A stretch of DNA of 64,000 nt from Welwitschia mirabilis (taxonomy: Eukaryota > Gnetophyta > Gnetopsida > Welwitschiales): contig JBOZIK010000001.1 in NCBI GenBank assembly GCA_051453625.1, positions 100,368,933 through 100,432,932 on the forward strand, read 5' to 3'. Both the position numbers and the translations under genes were made by a program. This document shows, in pieces, positions 33,401 through 43,532 of the stretch (positions within the stretch are counted from its first letter, which is position 1; every line of letters begins with the position of its first letter). The notes beneath the pieces were generated by a model. That model did no database searches, was not told the origin of the DNA, and saw only the letters and a program-made list of their open reading frames with translations.

Positions 33401-36197
33401 CTATTCTTAAATGAATTTATGTGCATATCAAAAATACATTCTTAAGTAACATTCACAGGTAAAAGAGGTAAATAACTCATATGATGGTTAAATACAAGAG
33501 AAAATAAATACTTCTTTATATCCAAAATAATCTAAGTGTTATATTGACATCATATGTCACAGGTTAACCATAACATGCAATAGATTATATGATATAATGA
33601 TGAACAAATCACTAGGTTTTAATACTTTCTCAAGCACAAGATAGAAAATCAACATTTTTAAAACACCCTTCTTGGTAAGACAAATCAGCCTTTTCTATGC
33701 TCCACTCAAATACCTGTTTAACACTAATGGTATGGCATGAGAACTATAATCTTCATAGTTCCTAGTATGGTCTATGATAAGGTTTAGGGTAAGGGGGTTT
33801 TCAAGCTCAATAAGGGATTCACAAGAATATCAAACAACCAAAACCTTATGTTAGATACAATAATACCAGTACAAATATCCAAGTCTTGGTAATCTAAGAA
33901 TGTATAATAAATAGTATTCTTTGTCAGAAGGATGTCAAAAATACCCATTTGTTTTGAGATTCATTACTATGGATAATAGGAATCATTCATATGGGACAAA
34001 CCCTCTAAAGCCACATCTCATGTACTACTAGATGGATTAAAAATATCACCCTGATCACTTTGACATCTCACATCCATGATCAATGGAAGTTCTTCATGTC
34101 CCCTAGCTCCTGAATCCACATAAATAAATTACTTAGCAAGTTTTAAACTTAGAATGATTAAGATATTTCATGCATAATTAGAGACTCATAAGAGTAAATG
34201 CAAAAAATCCATGAAACATGTAAGAGACACAAGAAATAGATGGAAGCCCATAAATTATTTAAGAAAATATTTGAAGAACCAATAACCATAGGAAAAAAGA
34301 TTCAAAGAATAAAAACCAATATAAGAAATGATTCAAAGAATCATAAAGATATATAATAAATTAGATTAAGCCATAAAACCATACAAGAAAATAATGAAAG
34401 ACCATAAGATCATACATGAAATTTAATAAAGATTTGAGAAATCCTAAAGTTTCCAAAGTTTGAAGATTCAAAGGCTTATCCAAGTTCCAAACTTCAGTAG
34501 TAAGGGCTTCTCTAAAAACTAAAGTAAAAGAAAGGAGTGAGGAAGGTCCTATTTATAACTAAGGTTTGCTGGAGTATAAAGGATCATGAGAACATGAAGA
34601 CAAAACATTATGAAGGAGGATGGTTAAGGTGGTAAAAGTTGATAAATATTCTTTATATATGAAGATAAAACATCATAAAGAAGGATGGTCAAGATGGAAA
34701 AAGTTGGTAAAGATTTGATAACTACTCTTGTTCTATTTCTTGTTAGGTCATTGGTTGCATTTATATCTCAATGATAAATAGTAATGATCCTCATGAAATT
34801 TTTACAATATCACAAGATTTTCAAAATCATCTTTAAATTATTCTCTAAATAAAAGTGCAATAGTTACAAAATTTAACCACAAGAATCATAATTTAAGTCA
34901 TAGAGATTTTCAATAAGGAAATATTATACAAAATATAGGGTATTAGCACATAAAATTTTCATAATAAAAATTACACACTAGAAATATTAAAATACATACA
35001 TGCAATAATTTAAGTAGCTTGAATATATAAAACAATATTTTTCCCTTGTAAAATTAAGAAGAATGTAGTAATCACACAAGAAAAATAATGTTAATGTAAT
35101 AATTAAAGGTCATTCTTAAGGATTATAAAATAATATTATTGCTTTTACAAAATGAAGAACTTAAAGTATAAAATTTTCTATAATTCAATGTTATCTTAAT
35201 AAATACAATGTCTATGTTAGCTTGAGGACTCCATAAAACTATTTTAATTAAGTTTTTAAGCTGAATCCTTGGACTTGAAAAATCTAGATGTGATATTTCT
35301 CCATCCCTTAAAAATTTTCATCCTTAAATAAAAAAGTTTAGTTCTTCACCATAATACATCTATTTCATATTTATAAGTAGATTTTACTTCTCTCTCTTCG
35401 AATTATTGTACTTTATAAAGTTGAATCTATATTTATTTGACTATAGATTTCTATGATCAAAACTTTAATTAGTTAAACTTTAAATTTATATTCTAGTTAA
35501 ATATTCACTTCTTCACTATTTATCTTCAAATATCAAATTTCTATGCAAAGTCCACCTCTAAAGATCTTTAATGAGCTGGTATGATAAAAAATCTTTTATC
35601 AAACAAATCCTCCTTCAATATTATATAAATTGTTAAATAAGTTGGAATGTTACCTTTAGGCTTGATAATTGATTATCATGATAATATCAATCATCTCTTA
35701 TGTTTATAATACTTAAGCCTCTAGAAATTCTCTTCTTTCTCTATTCTTTACTTGACTTCATGGCATACTCTTTTTTAAGGTTGTATTGTATATGTATATC
35801 AAATTCAAAGTTATTAAAAACTTTTTGCTATGCATGAACTTCCTATCTTACCTAATTCTTAAGGTTATAAAGCTTACTTACTTATGGAAAACATTATGAA
35901 CTAGCATATCTTTCATGAGAGGCTATATAAAGACTACATAATTACTTTTACAAGAACTTTAAGACCGCAGTTAAATATACTTTCAAATGGTTGAAACCAT
36001 TCAATTTCGTTATCGAGGATTATAAAATAATATTGTGGCTTTTACAAAATAAAGGAATTAAAGTATAAAATTTTCTATAACTCAATATAATCTTAACAAA
36101 TACAATATCTATATTAGCTTAAGGACTTCATAAAACCATTTTAATTAAATTTTTAAGCTGAATTCTTAAACTTAAAAAATATGGACGTGACATTTGG
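33401..36197 (-). repeat. Decayed LTR sequence of another gypsy family, minus strand
   Basis: Two direct copies of about 180 bases occur at 35115-35296 and 36012-36197. Both contain ATAAAATAATATT, TATAAAATTTTCTATAA and AAGCTGAATYCTT. Each ends, read on the minus strand, as a start TRTCACRTC. For the first copy a purine run TTTAAGGGATGGAGAAA (minus, just outside) looks like a polypurine tract. This is the pattern of a 3' LTR start on the minus strand (LTR to the left of 35296) and a second partial LTR at 36012-36197. No coding domain survives between them. Confidence 0.4.
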
Positions 36198-36204
36198 GTT
36201 AAGT

Positions 36205-37289
36205 ATTACAGTGCATATTTGTACAAATGATTACGTTTAAGAAGATCCTATCATTCATAAATAAAATAGATATTTTGCACAAAATAATACACTAATATAG
36301 ATGAGAGTTAACCCGAATGTCATAATGTGTTGAAGGCCCAGGTTAGAAAAAAGAGAATCAATTTCAATAAGAAACATAGCCTAGCAACAAAGGTAAATTA
36401 CAATGTTGAAAAGTAAAATGCAAATTAATTATGTAAAGCTAATCAATAAAAAAAGGGAATAATGCTAATGCTTAACTTTAATAAAGGTCACCTTCATAAC
36501 CTATATCACTCAAAAAACTATCAGTAAATTAGAAGCAACATAAACTATGAGGGATAAGTAATAACAAGCATAGGAAATGAAAATAATTTTTTTGTATTAA
36601 TGTTGAACCACATCCATGCTACAAATTAGCCATACCTCAATGGAGGAAGCATAGCCCAACACCAAGGAAGATGTCTATTTACAACTACTAAAGATGGATA
36701 TCTAGCCCTTTAATCTCCAATCATAAGAATTTTTAGTGCAAGTAAAGACAAGATGGAGTTGAAGGCAAAATCAGTACTTATTGATAACAAACACACAAAT
36801 AATAAGATAGACAAATAGGCATAGGAATAATCCTAATGGCCACATAAGAGACATACAGATAAATGACAAAGATTAGATGAATGTTTAGTAGAGCATTATA
36901 ATAGATGTCATCCTACAGTCATCTAAAAGATATAGGGGATGATGCCATCTCATAAACAATCCATATCATCTATCAAATTGATCATAGTCAGCATCCTAAT
37001 TGGCTTTAACTGTTCTGTCATCTATACAGTCATCTAAATGATGAGGTGAATGATAGGATTTTATAAGTATTTATATAATATATTAGCCTTAATGTTTGTA
37101 GAAAATTTTCTTCAAAATGGGAAGTAGTGTGAACTACTATAATTGCTACAAAATGTTATGAATATTACATGTTTTTGTATCTTTTATCTCAACTCTTGAT
37201 TATCATGAAAATCTAGTGTAAACCTATCTAATATCCTACAAAACTACTCAAAATACCCAATCAAATATATGCAAGTTGGTAGTACAACA
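36205..37289 (-). repeat. 3' LTR of element L2 (related to the L1 LTRs, opposite strand)
   Basis: Its reverse complement aligns with the L1 LTRs over most of its length: GTGTTGGGCTATG, CTCCATTGAGGT, and at the far end a segment like TTCAACACATTATGACATTC. The start on the minus strand follows AAGGCTAAGTAAAGGGCTT, which matches the L1 tract AAGGCTAAGTGAGGGGCTA. That tract position marks this as a 3' LTR. Confidence 0.7.
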
Positions 37290-37490
37290 AAGCCCTTTAC
37301 TTAGCCTTATCAGTCCCTAATAAAACCAAGTGGTAAACTATGATTGCAAGCTAATTTTTGTAAAAATAAAAATAGTTAAAGTACTAAAAATATCATCTCA
37401 AAATTTTTTTTAAGAATCTCAAAGATATAGATTAAATCATAAAAAATCAAAAAATTGAATGTTTTACTTAAATAAGTGGCTAGACATACC

Positions 37491-37516
37491 ATCGTCTGGG
37501 TCATTGTCCAGACGAT
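37491..37516. repeat. Perfect 9-bp inverted repeat (hairpin)
   Basis: ATCGTCTGG (37491-37499) and CCAGACGAT (37508-37516) are perfect reverse complements around an 8-base loop. Related half-sites (CATCCAGAC, CATCTAGATGAC, CATCCAAATGAT) recur in L1 and L2. Confidence 0.85.
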
Positions 37517-37989
37517 ATGAGGTATAACAAGCTCAAAAAATGATATTAAAAAATAGAAACCTATGACAAAATTTTTTTAGATAGATAATCATTTAATGCA
37601 TTTATAATTAAAAGCCCCCTACTGGAATATATAGTAATGACTAAAAAGATTTTCCAAATAAAGTTAATCTCATTATTTCATGTGAAAAAGAATGATAAAC
37701 ATGAAAATTAGATAAAAAAGTAATATGCCATGCTATATATATAAAACAATGAGTCTCATTATAAAAATACATAGAAGGGGAGATACAAGCATGACAAAAT
37801 CACTCCCCTCATTCTTGCATAATAAACTCGATTTAGGCAGTAGATCAAGTACAGGGGAAGAAGAGGGAGGATGCTTAGAATCAGTAAGAAAATAAACATC
37901 TAATGATGTAGAAATGGAATAAACTATTTCATCTTCCTAAACATGAACAACCTTTAAAATGTCTACCATAACACCTATTGTATAGAGAT

Positions 37990-38860
37990 AATGCATTGGC
38001 ACATGTTAACAATCTAGTTCTAAAAGTACTGGATTCTTCTCTCAACTGTCAAGGTCATCTACTCTAATTTGTAAGTTCTTTAATCTAGAGCTTGAATCCT
38101 CTAGTTTAATGTCTAGATACCATGATCCATGAAACCTCTAATAGTCTTGGTAGCCTCTAGCAGAAGGGCTTGTATTTTCTCAAGTGTAGCCCTAACCGCA
38201 AATCTCTATACTTGAGGTCACTCTGCCTCTTTTGGTACCTATATGCTCACATTTTACAAATAGTAAGCAAAAGTCTGAATATGAGAAAGGCGCTACTTAC
38301 CCATGAGCTTTGGTATCCTAAATTGTTTAAATAAAATTGAGAGGAGGCATGTATAACCTAGAGTATATAACTATCATGCCTCTACCATTGACCTGAGTCT
38401 CCTCTAGATGAAGGTTGATAAATCCATCTATTTTCTCTGCCTAAAAGCTACCAAAATCTATAAGTACGTGACCATTGCATAAATGTTATGGAATGATGGA
38501 CTGATGTTATGGATCAGTCCTATATGAAGTACCTTTGTATGTGAGGGTTAATTAGATTATAAGAACTCCTCGTCTATCTATCATCAAATTAGCCAAAATG
38601 TCTAATGCAGTGCCATATGCATAACATTCCTTAGTCCCTCTGGTTAAATAAATATGTAAACTCCTAATCCCACCTAAATCTATAACCACTGTGATGTGGG
38701 ATGGAAGTATAACAATCTCATGGTTCCAAATATACTCTATGATCATATTAATTAAGTAACCATGAAAATCTGGATGATACTCTATATGCATGTTGTCATA
38801 GAACTCTCTTATCTTTGATACATAATATAAACCATGCACATCTGTCATCTATTAGAGCTA
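37990..38860 (-). pseudogene. L2 ORF resembling the 'putative plant transposon protein' family
   Basis: The minus-strand open frame 38552-38848 gives 98 clean codons, with LYYVSKIREFYDNMHIEYHP, then IIEYIWNHEIVILPSHITVV and IYLTRGTKECYAYGTALDIL. The 'REFYxNM' segment followed by a 'WNxEIVILPSHI' segment resembles the plant-specific domain annotated as putative plant transposon protein, whose function is unknown. Downstream, in a shifted frame, about 38280-38550 continues with a Leu-rich segment (TCLLSILFKQFRIPKLMGK), then a coiled-coil-like stretch to about 37990. No RT or integrase was found in L2, so this may be its only ORF. It is unusually open compared with its surroundings. Confidence 0.5.
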
Positions 38861-40350
38861 GAGATTTGAGAGACTTTAATCAACCTTAGGCTCTATCTAG
38901 CTCATGAAATCTCCAAAATATTACTCAATATGGATGGTAGCTATATGTATTATCAACAAACATTTGTTTTAAAGTAGAGGATGTACTAGCTCCATATGCT
39001 CAACCTCTAATGGCAATAATAGATCTACCTCCTATTCTGTAGCCTTGGTCTCAATCTTAGCCTATTTGGATCTATGCATATGAGACCTACTTAATAAGAA
39101 ATATACAAAAAATGTCATGTGAGATTAGATAAATATGTCAATATGTTACATGAATGCTCAATAATGACCTTTAAAATTGATTAAAAATAAGAAAAAAATT
39201 ATGAAAATATGTCCTAACCCCACTAAAAGTGTTAGTACATCCTATATTACCTAGTTGTGAGAAGAAAAATGCAAAATGCATGAAAAATAAAAAAAGTAAT
39301 TTTCTAAGTTGATCCCACATATGGTAAAAATTCAAAGTACTCAAATGAAAAATCTAATTTGGTAGAATCATAGAACATGTCAAACTGATCAAATTTTCCT
39401 AAAGGATCACTACATTTTAACCTATAGTTTGCAAGAAATTAAGTGTAAAAAGTAGAAAGGTAAAATTTTATCATAAAACACACAACTAATCATAACTTCC
39501 AAAATACATGGTGAAAATCAAATCTATAAGTTTCAAATTAAAGAGTGTGAAAAAACTAATAAATATACATGAAAGCTATGTGTCAAAAAGCTAAAAAATG
39601 GGGGAAAAAATTAAAAAACAAGAGGAAGAGAAAAACATACCTCATTTTGAAAAATTCACTAAAAACTTAAAAATCTGGATGTGAAACTGAGTGGAACAAA
39701 ATCCAAGCTATTAACAAGATCTAGTGATGTGATCTTCTCTCAAAGGAATAGGAAGAAATGGCAAGAAAGTGAAGAAAAATGAGAAAAAAGGGTTTGGACC
39801 ATGGTTTTATCACACTATCATCTAGTCACATCATCCAGACAATAGATCTAGAATGACTCTCAGAAAAAATCAGATTATCATCCATTAGTGTCATCTACGC
39901 AACTAGGTAGATAATGGAACTAGGGAAAATTTTGCAAAAATAAAGATGTTAGCCAACAAAATTAGGCTTAAATATGATCATCAAAGTATCATATTTTATT
40001 ATAAAGCTATTAAAAAAATAAAGAAATGAGAAACAAAATTGTGAAAATCAAGATAAAGTGGAAAAAATCAAAATAAAAGAAAACTATGACTAAAGATAAA
40101 GAGCTATCTAGGATAAAACTTGATAATAAAAATTGAATGAATGTGCCTAAACTGAACAATGAAATAAAATAAAGCACAAAAATAGAAAAGATATAAGGAA
40201 ACTCATAAAAGCTATTAAACAAAAAAGATGTTTTGATAAATTCAAATCTAACTAAAAATGAGATGTATAAATGAATAATAAGGAAACTACCAAATGATAA
40301 GGTTATATATAAAGATCAGAAAATGTGGAAATAACTTTGAAATAATAAAC

Positions 40351-40450
40351 NNNNNNNNNNNNNNNNNNNNNNNNNNNNNNNNNNNNNNNNNNNNNNNNNN
40401 NNNNNNNNNNNNNNNNNNNNNNNNNNNNNNNNNNNNNNNNNNNNNNNNNN
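40351..40450. other. Assembly gap of 100 N at a break between element families
   Basis: Sequence changes from L2 on the left to Sirevirus-like gag on the right. The first bases after the gap match the first gag copy from 28752 onwards. The order across this gap is therefore not proven by the sequence. Confidence 0.9.
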
Positions 40451-41448
40451 TTACATTTTTCTCTAGGGTTCTTTAATGCCTTTTCTTTTTCTTATTTGGA
40501 TACTTAGTTTTCATGTGCCTAAATCCTTTGCAAGCATAGAATTGGATCCCTTTCTCTCTAGAATTACCCTTGGATCTTGAAAATTATGATCCATGCTTCT
40601 TTCTATTTCTCTATTTCTTACCTATTAACATAGGATAATTCTTCATCTATATTAGAACTAGAATTAGAGAAACTAGAGCTGAGAGAACTATCTTTACTAT
40701 TACATTTAGAAGAAAAAAATTTTTAATGTCAAGATCCATAACTTTACCTTTTCTACCTTTTTGAAAATGCCTTAACTTAATTGTTAAGATGTCACTTACT
40801 AGTTCTTTAAACATTTTAAAGTTTTTTATGTCTTTAATTAATAGAACCTTATTTTCATAAGCTTTTGGGATATATCTCAATATCTTCTTAGTAATTTGAC
40901 TAGATTTGAGAGGTTCTTCAAGTTCCTAATGACCATTGATAATATCCATATATTTATTATTGAATTTGATAAATGTTTCATCATCTTTCATTCGAATTTA
41001 CTCAAATTGTATTATGAGCATTTTCTTCTTGGTTTTCTTAATCTGATTAGTTTCCTTCATATGACACCTGCAACTCATCTCATATATCTTTTGTAGTAGA
41101 AAATTTCCTTATCTTTTGTAATCTTTTGCATTAAGTCCACAAAAAATAGCATTTATGGCTTTCTTGTTGAGCATTGTTTGATCTTTCTTCTTATTAGCCC
41201 ATGTGATCCTTGTTTTGATCATAAAGGTATTTTCTTCATTATTAGTTTGAGATTTCAACGATGGGGAAAAACCTTCTTTCATTATAGTTCAACAGTCAAA
41301 GCTCAAAGATTTAATAAAAACTTGCATTCTTGTCTTCTAAAATTCATATTTGTTGCTAGTGAAGTAAGGAGGATGGTTTATTTGTTAACCTTCTAAGATG
41401 TATACATTATTAAGTAATCAAAAATAAGTAAAAATACCTATGTCAAAG
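40451..41448 (-). pseudogene. gag: Sirevirus-like gag, second copy of the 5' part
   Basis: It aligns with 28752-29776 over its whole length with moderate divergence and some small deletions. The minus-strand open frame 40647-40880 carries the middle gag segment (YIPKAYENKVLLIKDIKNFK, then FKELVSDIL). The zinc knuckle near 40530 reads FYACKGFRHMKTKYP, having lost the first and last Cys. Together with C3 it forms the 5' end of a second element or of the true partner of C1. Confidence 0.75.
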
Positions 41449-41461
41449 CTTTGATATCAAT
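41449..41461 (-). promoter_or_regulatory. Primer-binding site beside LTR C3
   Basis: On the minus strand ATTGATATCAAAGC follows the LTR end. It is a variant of TGGTATCAGAGC and matches the PBS position beside C2. C3 is therefore also a 5' LTR. Confidence 0.65.
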
Positions 41462-42510
41462 TGTTAAGACTGGTTATTATAATTTGATAAATTCATATTT
41501 TATTTTCATATTTTAAAATATTAATAAATTAGTTAAGTATTAGTCCCATTCAATAATGATAGCAATTTAAATAATTAACTAGAGATATAATAATTCATGC
41601 TTATGAGATAAAACAATAAGCACAGGATATAGAAAACAAGTCTGTTTTCCATTATTGTCAATGTAGCTTCTAACTGCACATCAATGGGATTTTATGGTTG
41701 TTCTCCACAAATATGAATGGAATTTTCTAGCAATCCTTAACCGTAATCCCAAGCTAATATCTTTCGTTAATATCACAATTTCATATAGATAGATATGTGA
41801 AAGCTTGAAGTACAATTAAAGGAGAATGATGATAATTGAAGTACAAAGTTGATTTGACAAAAGATGTAAGTCCATACAATAGCCTCCTTATTTATAAAAT
41901 AATGTTTTATAATATTTGTGGGGTACAAAGACCAAATATATGACTATTAAGGCCCTTGAAAATAACTAGTTGAGTTCCCTAGATGAAGTTACAATTGTTG
42001 CTCATAGTTCATAGGCACTATATTTCTGTTATCCTTATCCTAATAGTTGATCCATTTGAAGTGGTAATTAATCCCTTTTTGTTACATTAGTCCTCCGAGA
42101 TAAAAGATAAATTGGGTAGTCAACCTCAAGTCTGTAGATGACCAACTACATGAATTATGTTTAGTCTTCCATATATAGGAAGTCAACCACTTTATAAAGC
42201 TAGTCAACTTGGATAGTCATCCTCCTAGATAATGGTAGTCGACCCCTTACTAAAAATGTCAAATATTATTTTTAAACTTGTGGTCAACACACTAGAGAAT
42301 ATCAATTTATCATATGAACATTTTATGCTAGTTTAATTGTTCTCTAGGTCTAGATGCATATATTTTTTAGATCATCTTCATTGTGACTTGCTTGTAATGA
42401 GTCTCTTATTCTAGATTTACTTCTACACCATCTAGTATTATAAACAACTTCATTTTACTAGATTATAGTATATTATTTGGTGTTTTGTTAATAGAAAATT
42501 AAGATATGCA
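41462..42510 (-). repeat. LTR C3: third LTR of the Sirevirus-like family
   Basis: In plus orientation it begins TGTTAAGA and ends AAGATATGCA, about 1.05 kb. It is followed at 42511 by the rest of the A1 3' LTR. By flanking sequence, C3 (right) and C1 (left) are the outer borders of the insertion into A1. Confidence 0.8.
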
Positions 42511-43527
42511 ATATAAACCAATTCAGCTAAAAATATCAACACTACCATTTAGGTCATTGATGCCACCAGTGATTTGGAATATAATTCATNNNNNNNNNNN
42601 NNNNNNNNNNNNNNNNNNNNNNNNNNNNNNNNNNNNNNNNNNNNNNNNNNNNNNNNNNNNNNNNNNNNNNNNNNNNNNNNNNNNNNNNNNNNNNNNNNNN
42701 NNNNNNNNNNNNNNNNNNNNNNNNNNNNNNNNNNNNNNNNNNNNNNNNNNNNNNNNNNNNNNNNNNNNNNNNNNNNNNNNNNNNNNNNNNNNNNNNNNNN
42801 NNNNNNNNNNNNNNNNNNNNNNNNNNNNNNNNNNNNNNTCCATGGCTTGCTAAGCTCCCATTTTGAGAATGAACTAGCTTTGAGGCTAATTTTAAGTGGT
42901 CTATATTAGTCTTACCTTCTTCCATTAACATAATGTAATTCCAATTTTTCATGAAATATTAGTTATTAATCATTTATTTTAAGTGCAATTGATATTATAC
43001 TTTTAATACTTGAATGAAAATACATTATTGATTATTTTTTTATTACCAAATGAGTTATTTAAGTTTACTTCTTATTTGTAGTTATTTTTTTTAAATGAAT
43101 CTTGAGTATGTTTGTTCTAACTTTTCATGCTCTTAAAAGGCTATAAATGACCAACTTGACTAAGGAATTCATCAATACTCATGTGAAAAATGAGATTATA
43201 TCAACATGATCCAAGGCATTATAACTTAAAAATTTAAGATTTTTTTTAGAAATTCATAGGATGTTATTGTAGTGAATGTTTGTTATTAAATGATTTAAAT
43301 TAGATCTTTGTAGTTAGCTCATTTTCCTAATTCACTATCCAAGTCTAAACTCATCATAATGGCTTTGTTTTGAATTATTATAAGTTACGAGAATTTTGTG
43401 TTATCTCTAGTAAGTATCCTACTATAACAAGGATCTTGGTTTAGAAATTATAAAATTTAGATATGACATCAAGACTCTACTATAACAAGGAGCTTGGTTT
43501 ATAAATTGTAAAAGTTAGATATGAATA
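42511..43527 (+). repeat. A1 3' LTR, right part (with 249-N gap)
   Basis: Continues the LTR left at 21197 and ends ATATGAATA at 43527. Positions 42590-42838 are N. After the gap it matches the 5' LTR from about 13020 on. A 48-base unit is duplicated near the end (43419-43466 and 43477-43524). Confidence 0.8.
43419..43524 (+). repeat. 58-bp-period tandem duplication in the A1 3' LTR
   Basis: CTACTATAACAAGG followed by CTTGGTTTA and TTAGATATGA occurs twice, 58 bases apart. The 5' LTR has one copy, so the duplication arose after insertion. Confidence 0.75.
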
Positions 43528-43532
43528 ATTTG
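43528..43532 (+). repeat. Target-site duplication ATTTG, right copy (A1)
   Basis: Identical to 12500-12504 and directly after the LTR end. Confidence 0.6.

Larger units (their letters stand above)
36205..40350 (-). mobile_element. L2: minus-strand LTR element, apparently without pol, 5' end in gap
   Basis: It consists of a 3' LTR and PPT (37290-37308), an internal region with one recognisable ORF and AT-rich non-coding sequence (39100-40350). Its 5' LTR is not seen before the 100-N gap at 40351. RT, RNase H and integrase motifs are absent from the visible 3 kb. Confidence 0.5.
12505..43527 (+). mobile_element. A1: Athila-clade Ty3/gypsy element, interrupted by nested insertions
   Basis: Order: 5' LTR, PBS, gag, protease, RT, RNase H, integrase, 3' non-coding region, PPT, 3' LTR (split). 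Without the nested block (21198-42510) it is about 9.7 kb, a normal Athila size. It is flanked by ATTTG on both sides and inserted into minus-strand element T between its RNase H and integrase parts. Confidence 0.75.
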
